A program made the translations under genes and the position numbers. Of a stretch of 64,000 nucleotides of DNA, positions 43,738 through 52,516 are shown piece by piece. The DNA is from Vampirovibrio sp041737375 (lineage in GTDB: Bacteria > Cyanobacteriota > Vampirovibrionia > Vampirovibrionales > Vampirovibrionaceae). The stretch covers positions 124,001-188,000 of the forward strand of contig NZ_JBGSRV010000012.1 of assembly GCF_041737375.1 (NCBI RefSeq), read 5' to 3'. Below the pieces are notes generated by a model. The model was not told where the DNA came from. It made no database searches and saw only the letters and a list, made by a program, of their open reading frames with translations. Numbering within the stretch: the stretch's first letter is position 1; every line of letters begins with the position of its first letter.

Positions 43738-44322
43738 TCAATCCAGTTTGCTGAGCCTCATGCCGGAGCTGTCCTGTTTGGCAATGCTATCCAGCATGGC
43801 GAGCAGGGGATCGTTGATAGTGGGCTCTTTTCCATCCAGCAGTTTCTCGCAAAACTCGTGGCGCAAATTTTTTAAAAACAGTTTAACGCTCTCATCACCG
43901 GATTTTATGTAAAGGGTGGTGATTTCGGCAATTTCATCGAGACTCGGCGCGGTTTGAGTAATCATGCAGGTTTCCAGATAGTGCTGGATGTATCGCACCA
44001 TTTTTAGAATATGCTCGGCCATAAATTCCCGGTTGTCTTCTGAAAGCAGGTACAGGTAATTCATGGCCTGATGAAGGTGCTGGTTCTCGTCATATTCACG
44101 GCGACGGCTTTTGGATTTGTGCAGCGCCAGAATTTTTTCGTACCCCAAAGAGCGAATGTGCCGTTCTTTTTCATCTTGCCGGAACTCTCTATCGGCAATA
44201 ATCAGAACGGCCTCGCTAATAATGCTTTTGATTTCATCGGGAAAGGTAAACAGCAGACGCGCCGCCTGGGATAACTTGGGTCGACTGTCGTACCAGCGCA
44301 CAAAATTGTTGGCGTCACTCAT
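43738..44322 (-). CDS. Hypothetical protein
   Basis: A 194-residue soluble, highly charged, helical protein (FPDEIKSIISEAVLIIADREFRQDEKERHI; YIQHYLETCMITQ). Not recognised. No signal peptide or membrane segment. It precedes the DUF2752 gene by 16 bases on the same strand. No ribosome binding site is evident. Confidence 0.6.
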   Translation of the reverse strand: MSDANNFVRWYDSRPKLSQAARLLFTFPDEIKSIISEAVLIIADREFRQDEKERHIRSLGYEKILALHKSKSRRREYDENQHLHQAMNYLYLLSEDNREFMAEHILKMVRYIQHYLETCMITQTAPSLDEIAEITTLYIKSGDESVKLFLKNLRHEFCEKLLDGKEPTINDPLLAMLDSIAKQDSSGMRLSKLD

Positions 44323-44541
44323 GGATAGGCCGTATCACATTGATCCTTCATATCCGCTAGAGTTCCCCCGCCGGACCAAAGTTAAACAGGTGATGAAGCA
44401 ATCGCTTGTAAAAATGGGGTTAACCCTTCTCGATTTTTTGGGGAATTTTGTTTTGGTATTTTGAAAAACCGAGCATTGACCCGGTACAGATCCCAATGGA
44501 TTTTATATAGTGAGAATCTACGTTGGTTGAATCAATTCGCT

Positions 44542-44574
44542 GAACCTCTTCTCGTCTGATGAGGTTCTTTTTTT
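44542..44574 (+). terminator. Orphan plus-strand Rho-independent terminator
   Basis: A 7-bp stem (GAACCTC / GAGGTTC) with a 12-base loop is followed by seven T on the plus strand only. No plus-strand gene lies upstream for over 6 kb, so it does not end any coding gene I can see. A TTGACC at about 44469-44474 and a TATATAG-like string near 44504-44510 could start a transcript of about 60 bases. Confidence 0.6.
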
Positions 44575-44603
44575 GGGCAGGCCAGCGGCTGCCCGTTGCC
44601 TGC

Positions 44604-45221
44604 TTACAAGCTGGCTTTGCGGTCGTGGCGAGCCAGCCCGGATAAAAGCAGGCTAAAAAAGGCCAGCGCGTCTCGCTCCAGTGTTTCTCTACTCATACGA
44701 AGGTTGAGTGGGGGCAGAAAGCAGTTCAGGCCATGGGCTACAATTTCGGCCAGCCGATGGGGATCATACTCTTCAGGCACTTCTCCAGCCATAACCGCCT
44801 GTTCCAGCAGTTCTGAAAAAAATTCGGTGCGGGCCTTGAAGTACTCGCTCATTTCATTGCGAATGCGCTTGGTATGGCGATCCATGTGGTTGGGATCGCA
44901 TTGGGCTCCGGTGGATTTGTCGTAGGCCGTTAAAATGTAGTACAGCATCAGTTGTTTCAGGGTTTCCAAACGGCCGCTGCGAGATACCTTGGCCATGGCC
45001 CGCATTTCAGACAGCATATGGCGCATATAGCGCTCCAGGCCCGCAATCAAAATGTCTTCCTTGCCGCCCGAAAATTCAAGATACAGGGTGGCCCGTGGAA
45101 TGCCAGACTCTCTGGAGATATCTTCCATGGTGGTTTTTTCATAACCATAGTGGTTAAACAGGTGATCTGCCGCTTTTAGAATACATTCTTTGCGATCTTT
45201 AACAATTTTTTTGCGAGCCAT
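44604..45221 (-). CDS. TetR family transcriptional regulator
   Basis: A 205-residue repressor-type regulator. The N-terminal helix-turn-helix is typical (CILKAADHLFNHYGYEKTTM, then DISRESGIPRATLYLEF). The C-terminal ligand domain is not diagnostic. The ATG at 45221 fits the family; a longer frame exists but runs through the promoter. A strong promoter lies nine bases upstream, giving an mRNA leader of about two bases. The TTGAC / GTCAA inverted pattern in that promoter could be the autoregulatory operator. Confidence 0.85.
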   Translation of the reverse strand: MARKKIVKDRKECILKAADHLFNHYGYEKTTMEDISRESGIPRATLYLEFSGGKEDILIAGLERYMRHMLSEMRAMAKVSRSGRLETLKQLMLYYILTAYDKSTGAQCDPNHMDRHTKRIRNEMSEYFKARTEFFSELLEQAVMAGEVPEEYDPHRLAEIVAHGLNCFLPPLNLRMSRETLERDALAFFSLLLSGLARHDRKASL

Positions 45222-45230
45222 AGTGCCTGA

Positions 45231-45259
45231 ATTATTGACGACTGGACGAAAAGTGTCAA
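45231..45259 (-). promoter_or_regulatory. Sigma-70-type promoter of the tetR gene
   Basis: On the minus strand a perfect -35 TTGACA (45254-45259) and a -10 AATAAT (45231-45236) are separated by 17 bases. Only nine bases separate the -10 box from the ATG. Confidence 0.75.
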
Positions 45260-45383
45260 CAAGCGCTTTGTCAATGATTGTGTTTCCGTTATTCTGTAAG
45301 CGCTGACTAGCGATTTGGGGCTTGACGCCCAATGAATCAAGCCCGGTTTACAGCGGTCAGCCCTTGCCATACGGAATTTTTTT

Positions 45384-46175
45384 ATGAGCCTTTCTACGCC
45401 AGAAAAGCCGGTTTGTTCAGAAAATCCATTTTTGCGCTTAAAACCTCCGCCCATCCCTCAGCGCATGGCAGTGCCTATCACCGCAAGTCGGTACGTTTGT
45501 ATTGAGCCGGGTAGGGTGGTTGCTCCTCAGGGTTTGCCAGCGTTTCCACGGGCTAAACCTTCAGGGTTGGGGTGGTTTTCGGTAAACGCTGTTTTGGCGG
45601 CTTTTTTAGGCCTTATTTTTGTGTTTTCGCTGTTGCCCAGCACTTTTCAGCAAGGGGTTTTTAATGCCATCGGTCTGGGAACTGGCGTTACTCACATCGT
45701 CTCTAACGTACCGCTTCCGGTCGATTACAACTATGTTTCCTCTGCCTATGGGCCACGCTGGGGGCGTTTGCATCAAGGGATTGATCTGGCGGCCAAAGCC
45801 GGAGCGCCCATTTATGCGGCCTCACCGGGGATTGTTACGCATAGTGGTTGGGAATCCGGCTATGGGCAAAGCGTGGTGATCAATCATGGGGGCGGGGTGC
45901 AAACTCGCTACGGGCATTGCGCCAAGGTGCTGGTTAAAACGGGCGTCACCGTTGGCAAGGGGCAGCTCATTGCGCAGGTTGGCTCCACCGGGCATTCCAC
46001 CGGGCCGCATTTGCACTTTGAGGTGCTGGTGAACGGGGCTCGTAAAAACCCCGCCTGGTACTACGCCTTTAAGCAAACCCCATCGAGGTATAGTTTGCAA
46101 GTGCGGCAAGTGCGTGATTCTGAAAACTGGCTGCGCTCTTTTTCAAATCAGCTGGCTCGTTTTTTGAAAGCCTGA
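45384..46175 (+). CDS. M23 family peptidase
   Basis: Cell-wall endopeptidase of the LytM type. A single membrane segment at about residues 73-93 (VLAAFLGLIFVFSLLP) anchors or exports it. The M23 domain shows the zinc ligands in RLHQGIDLAAKAGAP (HxxxD) and GPHLHFEVLVNG (HxH), with VVINHGGGVQTRYGHCAKV between. All ligands are present, so it may be active. The N-terminal 70 residues are polar. The ribosome binding site is weak. Confidence 0.85.
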   Translation: MSLSTPEKPVCSENPFLRLKPPPIPQRMAVPITASRYVCIEPGRVVAPQGLPAFPRAKPSGLGWFSVNAVLAAFLGLIFVFSLLPSTFQQGVFNAIGLGTGVTHIVSNVPLPVDYNYVSSAYGPRWGRLHQGIDLAAKAGAPIYAASPGIVTHSGWESGYGQSVVINHGGGVQTRYGHCAKVLVKTGVTVGKGQLIAQVGSTGHSTGPHLHFEVLVNGARKNPAWYYAFKQTPSRYSLQVRQVRDSENWLRSFSNQLARFLKA

Positions 46176-46196
46176 CCTGAAATCTTCCTGAAATCT

Positions 46197-46940
46197 TTAG
46201 GCTTGGGACTCCGGTGCCAGTGGTTTTTCTTTGCGGGTATTGGCCTTGATGTTGAGAAATTCCACAAACAACGAAAAGGCCAGTGAAAAATACACATAGC
46301 CTTTGGGAATATGGGCGCCAAAGGCCTCTCCCACCAGCAGGGTGCCAATCATTAGCAAAAAGCAGAGCGCCAGCACTTTGACCGAGGGGTGTTGATCGAC
46401 GAAATTGCCGATGCTTTCGGCTGCAACAATCATCAGGCCCAGCGAAATGAGGATGGCGGTTACCATAATGGGGATTTCTGATACCAGCCCAACGGCGGTA
46501 ATAATGGAATCCAGAGAGAACACCATATCAATCACCAGAATCTGTAAAATAACACTGCTAAAGGTGATGACTTTGGGGGCAGAGGCGCCGTGCTTATGCG
46601 AGGGGGCTTCCACTTTTTCATAAATTTCCTGGGCGCTTTTGGCAATTAAAAACAGCCCGCCTCCCAATAAAACCAGATCTTTCCCGGAAAACCCAAACTC
46701 TCCCAGCGTGAAGAGCGGCTGAGAGAGTTTGGTTAACCAGGCGATACTGAACAACAGCAAAAGCCGACCCACCAAGGCCATCATTAACCCCGTCAATCTG
46801 GCTCGTTTGCGCTGTTCGGCGGGCAAGCGGCCCGCCAGAATGGAAATGAAAATAATATTGTCAATTCCCAGCACAATTTCAAGCAATGTCAGGCTTAACA
46901 AGCTAACGTAGGTTTGCGGCTCTTGCAGCAGTTGAAGCAT
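46197..46940 (-). CDS. TerC family integral membrane protein
   Basis: A 247-residue polytopic membrane protein. TerC signatures are LEIVLGIDNIIFISIL near the N-terminus and VIDMVFSLDSIITAVGLV in the middle, each with the conserved Asp in the membrane. TerC proteins are linked to metal (manganese) export and membrane protein folding at the translocon. It follows the FKBP lipoprotein gene by five bases and is probably co-transcribed with it. Confidence 0.88.
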   Translation of the reverse strand: MLQLLQEPQTYVSLLSLTLLEIVLGIDNIIFISILAGRLPAEQRKRARLTGLMMALVGRLLLLFSIAWLTKLSQPLFTLGEFGFSGKDLVLLGGGLFLIAKSAQEIYEKVEAPSHKHGASAPKVITFSSVILQILVIDMVFSLDSIITAVGLVSEIPIMVTAILISLGLMIVAAESIGNFVDQHPSVKVLALCFLLMIGTLLVGEAFGAHIPKGYVYFSLAFSLFVEFLNIKANTRKEKPLAPESQA

Positions 46941-46945
46941 GGCGT

Positions 46946-47443
46946 TTACTTTACTTCCACCAGTTCAACTTCAAATTTCAAGGTGGCGTTGGCTGGAATC
47001 ACAGGCGGGTAACCGCTGGCGCCGTACGCTTTTTCGGGTGGAATGGTCAAAATGCGCTTACCGCCTTCTTTCATACCTACCAAACCTTTGTCCCAGCCTT
47101 CAATCACTTGGCCGGAACCCAGTTTAAAGGTGAAAGGCTCATTGCGATCGTAGGAGCTGTCAAATTTTTTGCCACTGGAGGCCAGCGTTCCCAGATAGTT
47201 TACCGATACGGTGTCCCCTTTTTGAGCCTCAGCGCCGCTGCCAAGGGTGACATCTTGCACCTGAATACCACTGATGGACTTGGTGCTGGCTGTTACCGCA
47301 CTGGTTTCGCCGGTTGTTGTTGTCGTGGTAGTTGTTGTTTGGGTGGTCGTGGTGGCCGCTTTTTCATCGCAACCGGTCAACGCCAACAGGCTACCAGCGC
47401 AAAGCGCCACGCACAGTAGTGAATTGAAGGGTTTATTTTGCAT
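46946..47443 (-). CDS. FKBP-type peptidyl-prolyl isomerase lipoprotein
   Basis: Exported proline isomerase. The signal peptide ends in the lipobox LTGC with Cys25. A threonine-rich linker (residues ~30-45) leads to one FKBP domain (GDTVSVNYLGTLASSGKKFDSSYDR split in the family motif, GQVIEGWDKGLVGMKEGGKR, IPPEKAYG). The active-site aromatic and acidic residues are present. A strong ribosome binding site (AAAGGAG plus GAGG) precedes the ATG. Together with TerC it may assist membrane or periplasmic protein folding. Confidence 0.9.
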   Translation of the reverse strand: MQNKPFNSLLCVALCAGSLLALTGCDEKAATTTTQTTTTTTTTTGETSAVTASTKSISGIQVQDVTLGSGAEAQKGDTVSVNYLGTLASSGKKFDSSYDRNEPFTFKLGSGQVIEGWDKGLVGMKEGGKRILTIPPEKAYGASGYPPVIPANATLKFEVELVEVK

Positions 47444-47553
47444 ATTTCCTCATCTCCTTTGGGTCTCAATTTTTAACGGAACAAGACAAGTCATAGCCCC
47501 ACTGAAACGTTGGGTCTGATGGACCCAGCGTCTTTTTATGATGGGGTGGACGT

Positions 47554-48273
47554 TTAAACGATATTTTCTTTCAGGGCTTTAATAGCGGCCTGCACACGGT
47601 CATTCACGCATAACTTGTTCAAAATGCTGCCAACGTGGGCTTTGGCGGTATGAATGCTAATGCAAAGCTGTTCGGCGATATCGGGGTTGCTCTTGCCTTC
47701 CACAATCAGTTGCAGTACTTCCATTTCCCGATCGGTCAAGTCGGATTCGCCGTTGCTCTCTGCGTTGGCCTGACGTTTTTGCAAGGCCAGCGAGCCGGGG
47801 TCATTCACCAGAGTAAGCACCATGGAGGCAATGGCCGGATCCAGCCACACCGCGCCATCCAGTACGGTTTCAATAATATGCACCAGACGATCCGGTTTGA
47901 CATCTTTCAGCACATAGGCGTTTGCGCCAGCACCCAAAGCGGCAATTACTTCCTGCTCCTCATTATGAGAGGTTAGAATGATAATTTTCACATCGGGGTA
48001 GCGTTTACGAACCTCCTGGGCCATTTCAATGCCGTTCATGCCGGGAAGTCCCAGATCCAGCAGCAGGATATCGGGCGTGGCGCTGTCCATTTTGGACAAG
48101 GCTTCTTCTGCGGATTCGGCTTCTCCGATAAATTTGAGCTGGGGAAATTCGCTTAGCACGGCCATCAGGCCCATGCGGGTCAGGTGGTAATCTTCTACAA
48201 TAAACAGCCGAATGACTTTAGATTCGGTTGATGTGACGTTTTCCATAAAATAACTGCCATTTCCAGCGTTCAT
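47554..48273 (-). CDS. NarL/FixJ-type response regulator
   Basis: Two-component transcription regulator. The receiver domain has the acidic pocket (FIVEDYH), the phospho-acceptor Asp73 in LLLDLGLPG and Lys in YVLKDVKPD. The C-terminal LuxR-type helix-turn-helix is LTDREMEVLQLIVEGKSNPDIAEQL then SIHTAKAHVGSILNKL. No partner kinase is adjacent. The start is uncertain between 48273 and an ATG 27 bases downstream. A TATAAT box lies on the minus strand near 48316-48321. It is divergent from the large TPR gene. Confidence 0.88.
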   Translation of the reverse strand: MNAGNGSYFMENVTSTESKVIRLFIVEDYHLTRMGLMAVLSEFPQLKFIGEAESAEEALSKMDSATPDILLLDLGLPGMNGIEMAQEVRKRYPDVKIIILTSHNEEQEVIAALGAGANAYVLKDVKPDRLVHIIETVLDGAVWLDPAIASMVLTLVNDPGSLALQKRQANAESNGESDLTDREMEVLQLIVEGKSNPDIAEQLCISIHTAKAHVGSILNKLCVNDRVQAAIKALKENIV

Positions 48274-48448
48274 TCCGGTAATATAGGGTGCAAAAATGAG
48301 TTGAACGCCTGATTATTATACTGATAACTCTTTTTTTCGTACACTCCTTCTATAATATAGCCGAAACTTTTGGTAAGATGGAACGTCCAGCCTTTTATAA
48401 TAAGAGTTCTGTTTGAACAGCTATCAGTATTATCCAATGGAGTTATTG

Positions 48449-50497
48449 ATGAAAAACCGGAGCGTGGTTCTGGCTTTGGGCGTCATGGTGTTGTGGCAGT
48501 CCCAGGCACCTTCCCTAGCTGCTAAAAAGTATTATCCACCGGGATTTACACCGCCTTCGGATCAAAAATTGATCCCCGCCCCGGCCGCCCCTGCCGAACC
48601 TGCCCCACAAATTATTATTCAACAAGTGCCCGGCGCTAAGCAGATCATCATCAAGACCATTCCGGTGGAGCGGGTTAAGCCTGCCAAGCCTCGAGATCCT
48701 TTGACGGTTTTGCTGGAGGAGCATCGCTACTATGACGCCTTGCGTCTGGTGGATACCCGCTTGAAAAAATCGCCCAATAATTTGTCCCTGCAAATGATGC
48801 GGGCTCAAATTTTGCGAGAAGATGACAGTTATCAGCAGGCCACGGATCAGTACGAGGCTATTCTGGAGAAAAACCATTCCCCCAGTGTTAAGGCCGGTGC
48901 CTTTAATGGCTTGGGATGGACCCATTATAAAAAAGCGCTCCATGCTCGCCAAGTGGGCGATTTTACAGGCTTTGAAGCGGAGTTGGCCTTGGCCGACGGT
49001 TTTTTTCGCCAAGCCTCCCGGTTATCTCCCAATTTGTTTTATGCCTGGGCGGGTTTAACCAAAGTGGCGTTGGCCAATGTTCAGCTGAAAGAGGCCGCCC
49101 AGTGGATGGCCAAGGCCAAGCGGCTGGCTCCTCATAACATCACGGTGCAACTGGCCGAAGCGGAATTGCTGCTGGCCCAGAAAAAACCGGAAGAGGCTTT
49201 GCAGTTGTTGTATGGGGTTAAAAAAACCACCACCCATGAGCCCGAGGTTTTTTTGTTGCTGGCCAAAGCCTCTATGGGTGCCGATAAACTGGATGACGCC
49301 ATTATTAACCTGAAGCAAATGCTGCAAATGGTGCCAGAAAACGCGGAAGGGTTAAAACTGCTGAGCCAGGCCTATGAGCTTAAAATGAAGCCGGAAGATG
49401 CGGCTCAGGTGTTGGAAAAATCCATTGCTCTCAACCCTTCCGATGTCAATTCAGTGGATTCACTGATTAAAATTTATGATCAGCGAAACCATCAGGATCG
49501 CAGTGTGTTGCTGTTGAAAACCCTGTTAAAAGATCAGCCGGGACAGGCCTATTACGGCAAGTTGCTGCTGGCTCGTTTGTTGGATGCATCCAAGTGGGAG
49601 GATGCTTATTTACAGGGCTTAGCCACGGTGGGGCCAATTTTGGCCAACCCGGATGGCACTCGCACTGAGCAACAGGCCATTGTCAATCTGTTTTCCCGAG
49701 CCATTTTTCACTATGGTCGCGGTTTGCTGAACCGGCGGGATTTACTGAAAGAACCAGCCGTTTTGAAAACCTGTCAATTTGCCGAAGCCCGACTGAAAGA
49801 AGCTGTGGCCACGGGCGAGCCTATGAACGGCTACGATGTTGAAAATCGGTTGAACCTCCTTTTGATTGAGCCTTTGGCGGATTTCCCCAGGTTGCCCGCC
49901 ACGTATCACCCTCGTGAAGCGCAGCTTTCCGTTGCACTGCAAGTGGCCTTTTTGCAGGGAGATCATCTATTGAGTGAGCGGCTGCTTCAGTATGCCCAGG
50001 TGAGTCCTGATCGCTTGTCCATGGCCAGCCAACTCTATACCCTGGGGGATTACGGGGGTGCTTTGAGCTTGGTGAATGGCGTTCTTTCCGCCCCTTCAAA
50101 GCCCGTGATTTCAGAATCAGTTTCTACTTCAGAATCAGCGTCTTCTGAACCCGCAAATAATACGGACGCTGTGAAGCAACAGGCGCAAGTTTTAAAACAA
50201 CAAATTGAGCAAGCGCAGAAGGCCATGACCGAACAACTGGACTCTTTTTCCATGTTGCCGGGTCGTCTTTCGGATGCGTACTGGCAAAAAGCGGCCATAG
50301 AAACCTTACGGGTGGGCAATGGCTACTGGAAGGCTCATGCTTTGGTGGCCAAAGGGCTGGAGCAACGGGATAATGCCTCTTTGGCTCTGATTCATCAGCA
50401 GTTGGCGGCTCAATACGCCACCCAACCCAAAGATGAAAAATACTGGCGTCGCAAAGCTGAAAAGAACGCTAAAAAATTAAAGCTCACGCACCGCTAG
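48449..50497 (+). CDS. Exported TPR-repeat protein
   Basis: A 682-residue protein with a Sec signal peptide (MKNRSVVLALGVMVLW, cleavage likely after SLAA). A Pro/Lys-rich linker follows, then tetratricopeptide repeats from about residue 85 to 350 (YDALRLVDTRLKKSPNNLSL, PEVFLLLAKASMGADKLDDAIINLKQML). The C-terminal half is helical without clear repeats and holds a Ser/Glu-rich segment near 560-580. The ATG at 48449 has GGAG six bases upstream; an earlier frame start lacks one. The function is unknown; a periplasmic scaffold is likely. Confidence 0.82.
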   Translation: MKNRSVVLALGVMVLWQSQAPSLAAKKYYPPGFTPPSDQKLIPAPAAPAEPAPQIIIQQVPGAKQIIIKTIPVERVKPAKPRDPLTVLLEEHRYYDALRLVDTRLKKSPNNLSLQMMRAQILREDDSYQQATDQYEAILEKNHSPSVKAGAFNGLGWTHYKKALHARQVGDFTGFEAELALADGFFRQASRLSPNLFYAWAGLTKVALANVQLKEAAQWMAKAKRLAPHNITVQLAEAELLLAQKKPEEALQLLYGVKKTTTHEPEVFLLLAKASMGADKLDDAIINLKQMLQMVPENAEGLKLLSQAYELKMKPEDAAQVLEKSIALNPSDVNSVDSLIKIYDQRNHQDRSVLLLKTLLKDQPGQAYYGKLLLARLLDASKWEDAYLQGLATVGPILANPDGTRTEQQAIVNLFSRAIFHYGRGLLNRRDLLKEPAVLKTCQFAEARLKEAVATGEPMNGYDVENRLNLLLIEPLADFPRLPATYHPREAQLSVALQVAFLQGDHLLSERLLQYAQVSPDRLSMASQLYTLGDYGGALSLVNGVLSAPSKPVISESVSTSESASSEPANNTDAVKQQAQVLKQQIEQAQKAMTEQLDSFSMLPGRLSDAYWQKAAIETLRVGNGYWKAHALVAKGLEQRDNASLALIHQQLAAQYATQPKDEKYWRRKAEKNAKKLKLTHR

Positions 50498-50577
50498 TGG
50501 CTTTCATAACCTGTTGCTGTGGGCGACTGGCGGAATTCTGCTCGTTGAGCCACGGGCTTAATGCTGGGCGCGGCGGT

Positions 50578-51324
50578 TTAAACCTTTACTTGTTCAATAT
50601 GGGCGTTTAATTTCGCCCAGTCGGGGTGTTGAGCGAGTAAGGCCAACACATCCTGCGTGGTGAAATTTGGATTGCGTGGGTATAAAGCCTCTAAAATCCG
50701 TTGAATCAACTCAAAATCTTCCGGGGTGTCGACCGTCCAGCGGTGTTGGCTGTGGTTGGTGGGCGCTTCAATGGCGCTCAAGCGAAAGCGTTCTGGCTGC
50801 TGGTAGAAAAAGGGCGTTACATGCTCTCGGTGCAGCGCTTCAGTGGCTTCCCGATGGGCCATTTCTAAAGCGCTAAACGAAAACACTTCAGCGTCCAGCC
50901 CTCTGGGAAAGGTTCGGGTGAGGGTGTTGGAGGCGTAATCCAGCGCTTTCTGGTCAGGCTGAAAATTGGCGGCCTGAAAATGCTGGATAATCTCATCGAT
51001 CACCGTCGGGTCGATCAGCGGACAATCTGCGGTGACCCGAACCACCGTTTGCGCTTTGGCTTGTAAAGCGGCTCCATAATACCGGCCCAGTACATCATTT
51101 TCAGATCCCCGAAATACCGGAATTTCGAGCGTTTGACACAGCGCTGCAACCGGGTCATCGCTGGCGTTTACCGTGGTGGCTACCATCCAGCGGTCTACCA
51201 GCTGGCAGCGTTGCAGCCGTGCTAGTTCATAAGCCAAAAGCGGTTGCCCCAGCACCGGCATTAATACCTTTCCCGGCAATCGGGTGGAGGTCATGCGGGC
51301 CTGCACAATCAGGACGCAACTCAT
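50578..51324 (-). CDS. SpsF/PseF-like cytidylyltransferase family protein
   Basis: Nucleotidyltransferase of the acylneuraminate cytidylyltransferase superfamily. The N-terminus VLIVQARMTSTRLPGKVLMPVLGQ is the SpsF signature, and VRVTADCPLIDP gives the metal site. Proteins of this type often sit between pseC and pseG in pseudaminic acid loci, where they are inferred to form CMP-sugar. The start overlaps the PseC stop by four bases (ATGA), so it is coupled to pseC. No pseG-like gene follows. Confidence 0.78.
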   Translation of the reverse strand: MSCVLIVQARMTSTRLPGKVLMPVLGQPLLAYELARLQRCQLVDRWMVATTVNASDDPVAALCQTLEIPVFRGSENDVLGRYYGAALQAKAQTVVRVTADCPLIDPTVIDEIIQHFQAANFQPDQKALDYASNTLTRTFPRGLDAEVFSFSALEMAHREATEALHREHVTPFFYQQPERFRLSAIEAPTNHSQHRWTVDTPEDFELIQRILEALYPRNPNFTTQDVLALLAQHPDWAKLNAHIEQVKV

Positions 51325-52490
51325 GCAAGCGCTTCCCGAAGCGCTTGCACCACCTGATCCTGCTGCTCAAAGGTTAAATCGTAGTAAAGGGGCAGGGTAA
51401 TGGCCTGATTATAATAGTGTTCCGCCTGAGGGCAGTGGCCTGCTTTAAAGCCCAAATCCCGGTAATAGGGCTGCAAATAAACGGGCATATAATGCACGTT
51501 GACCCCGATGTTTCTGGCTCGAAGCGCCTCAAACACCTGTTTTCTGGTTTTGGAGGTTTGTTTGGCGTCCACCTGAATGGGGTACAGGTGCAAGGCGGAG
51601 TAACTGTCCGGGTGTTGCTTGGGGCAAATCACCGGCAAGTCCGCCAGTTGTTCATCGTAGCGCTGGGCCAGCTGGTGGCGTTTGGCCACAAATTCATCCA
51701 GCCGTTTCATCTGGCTGTGGCCAAGGGCGGCCTGCATATCCGTCATTCGGTAGTTGTAGCCCAGTTCTATTTGCTCATAGTACCAAGGGCCTTCGGGGGG
51801 ATTTTTCATAAATTGGGCATCTCGGGTAATGCCGTGGGAGCGCAACCGCAATAGGGTTTGATACAGGTCTTCCCGATTGGTGGTAATCAGCCCGCCTTCC
51901 CCGGTGGTAATAATTTTGACCGGGTGAAAGCTAAAGACGGTCATCTCCGAATAATCGCAGCCCCCAATAGGCTTGCCTTGATACTGCCCGCCAATGCCAT
52001 GCGCCGCATCTTCAATAATGGCAAACCCATACGCTTTTGCGAGTTTGGCCAGCTGATCCATTTCCACACACTGGCCCGCAAACTGCACCGGAATGACAAT
52101 TTTGGGCAACATGCCCCCACTTGCTTTTACCTCGGCCAGTTTTTGCGCCAGTTGGGACACATCCAGCAAGTAGGTTTGCGGGTCAATGTCGATAAAATCC
52201 ACCTGAGCGCCGCAATATCGCCCGCAATTGGCGGAGGCCACAAAGGTGTTGGGGGCCGTCCATAGCACCTCGCCACAGGCTAGCCCCAAGGCCATGCAGG
52301 CCATATGAAGTCCGGCGGTGGCGTTGCTCACGGCCACCGCATAGCGGCTTCCGCAATAATCGGCTACCGCTTTTTCAAAGCGCTCGATGGCAGGGCCTTG
52401 GGTCACAAAATCCGACCTTAGGACTTCTACCACCGCTTGAATGTCTTCTTCGCTGATGTTTTGCCGTCCGTAAGGGATAAAACCGCTCAT
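51321..52490 (-). CDS. pseC: UDP-4-amino-4,6-dideoxy-N-acetyl-beta-L-altrosamine transaminase
   Basis: PLP-dependent DegT/DnrJ/EryC1 family aminotransferase, second step of pseudaminic acid synthesis. Features are IPYGRQNISEEDIQAVVEVLRSDF near the N-terminus, IEDAAHGIGGQYQGKPIGG with the PLP-ring contact Asp, and the PLP Lys in FHPVKIITTGEGG. At 389 residues the length fits PseC. The pairing with pseB supports the assignment over other sugar aminotransferases. Confidence 0.85.
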   Translation of the reverse strand: MSGFIPYGRQNISEEDIQAVVEVLRSDFVTQGPAIERFEKAVADYCGSRYAVAVSNATAGLHMACMALGLACGEVLWTAPNTFVASANCGRYCGAQVDFIDIDPQTYLLDVSQLAQKLAEVKASGGMLPKIVIPVQFAGQCVEMDQLAKLAKAYGFAIIEDAAHGIGGQYQGKPIGGCDYSEMTVFSFHPVKIITTGEGGLITTNREDLYQTLLRLRSHGITRDAQFMKNPPEGPWYYEQIELGYNYRMTDMQAALGHSQMKRLDEFVAKRHQLAQRYDEQLADLPVICPKQHPDSYSALHLYPIQVDAKQTSKTRKQVFEALRARNIGVNVHYMPVYLQPYYRDLGFKAGHCPQAEHYYNQAITLPLYYDLTFEQQDQVVQALREALA

Positions 52491-52516
52491 GCTGCCTCTC
52501 TTTTTTTGGGGGTGGA

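Noticed and set aside
44111..44464. Plus-strand open frame ending near the orphan terminator
   Set aside because: Most of it is antisense to the 194-residue gene, and the free part has no convincing ribosome binding site and ends about 80 bases before the terminator.
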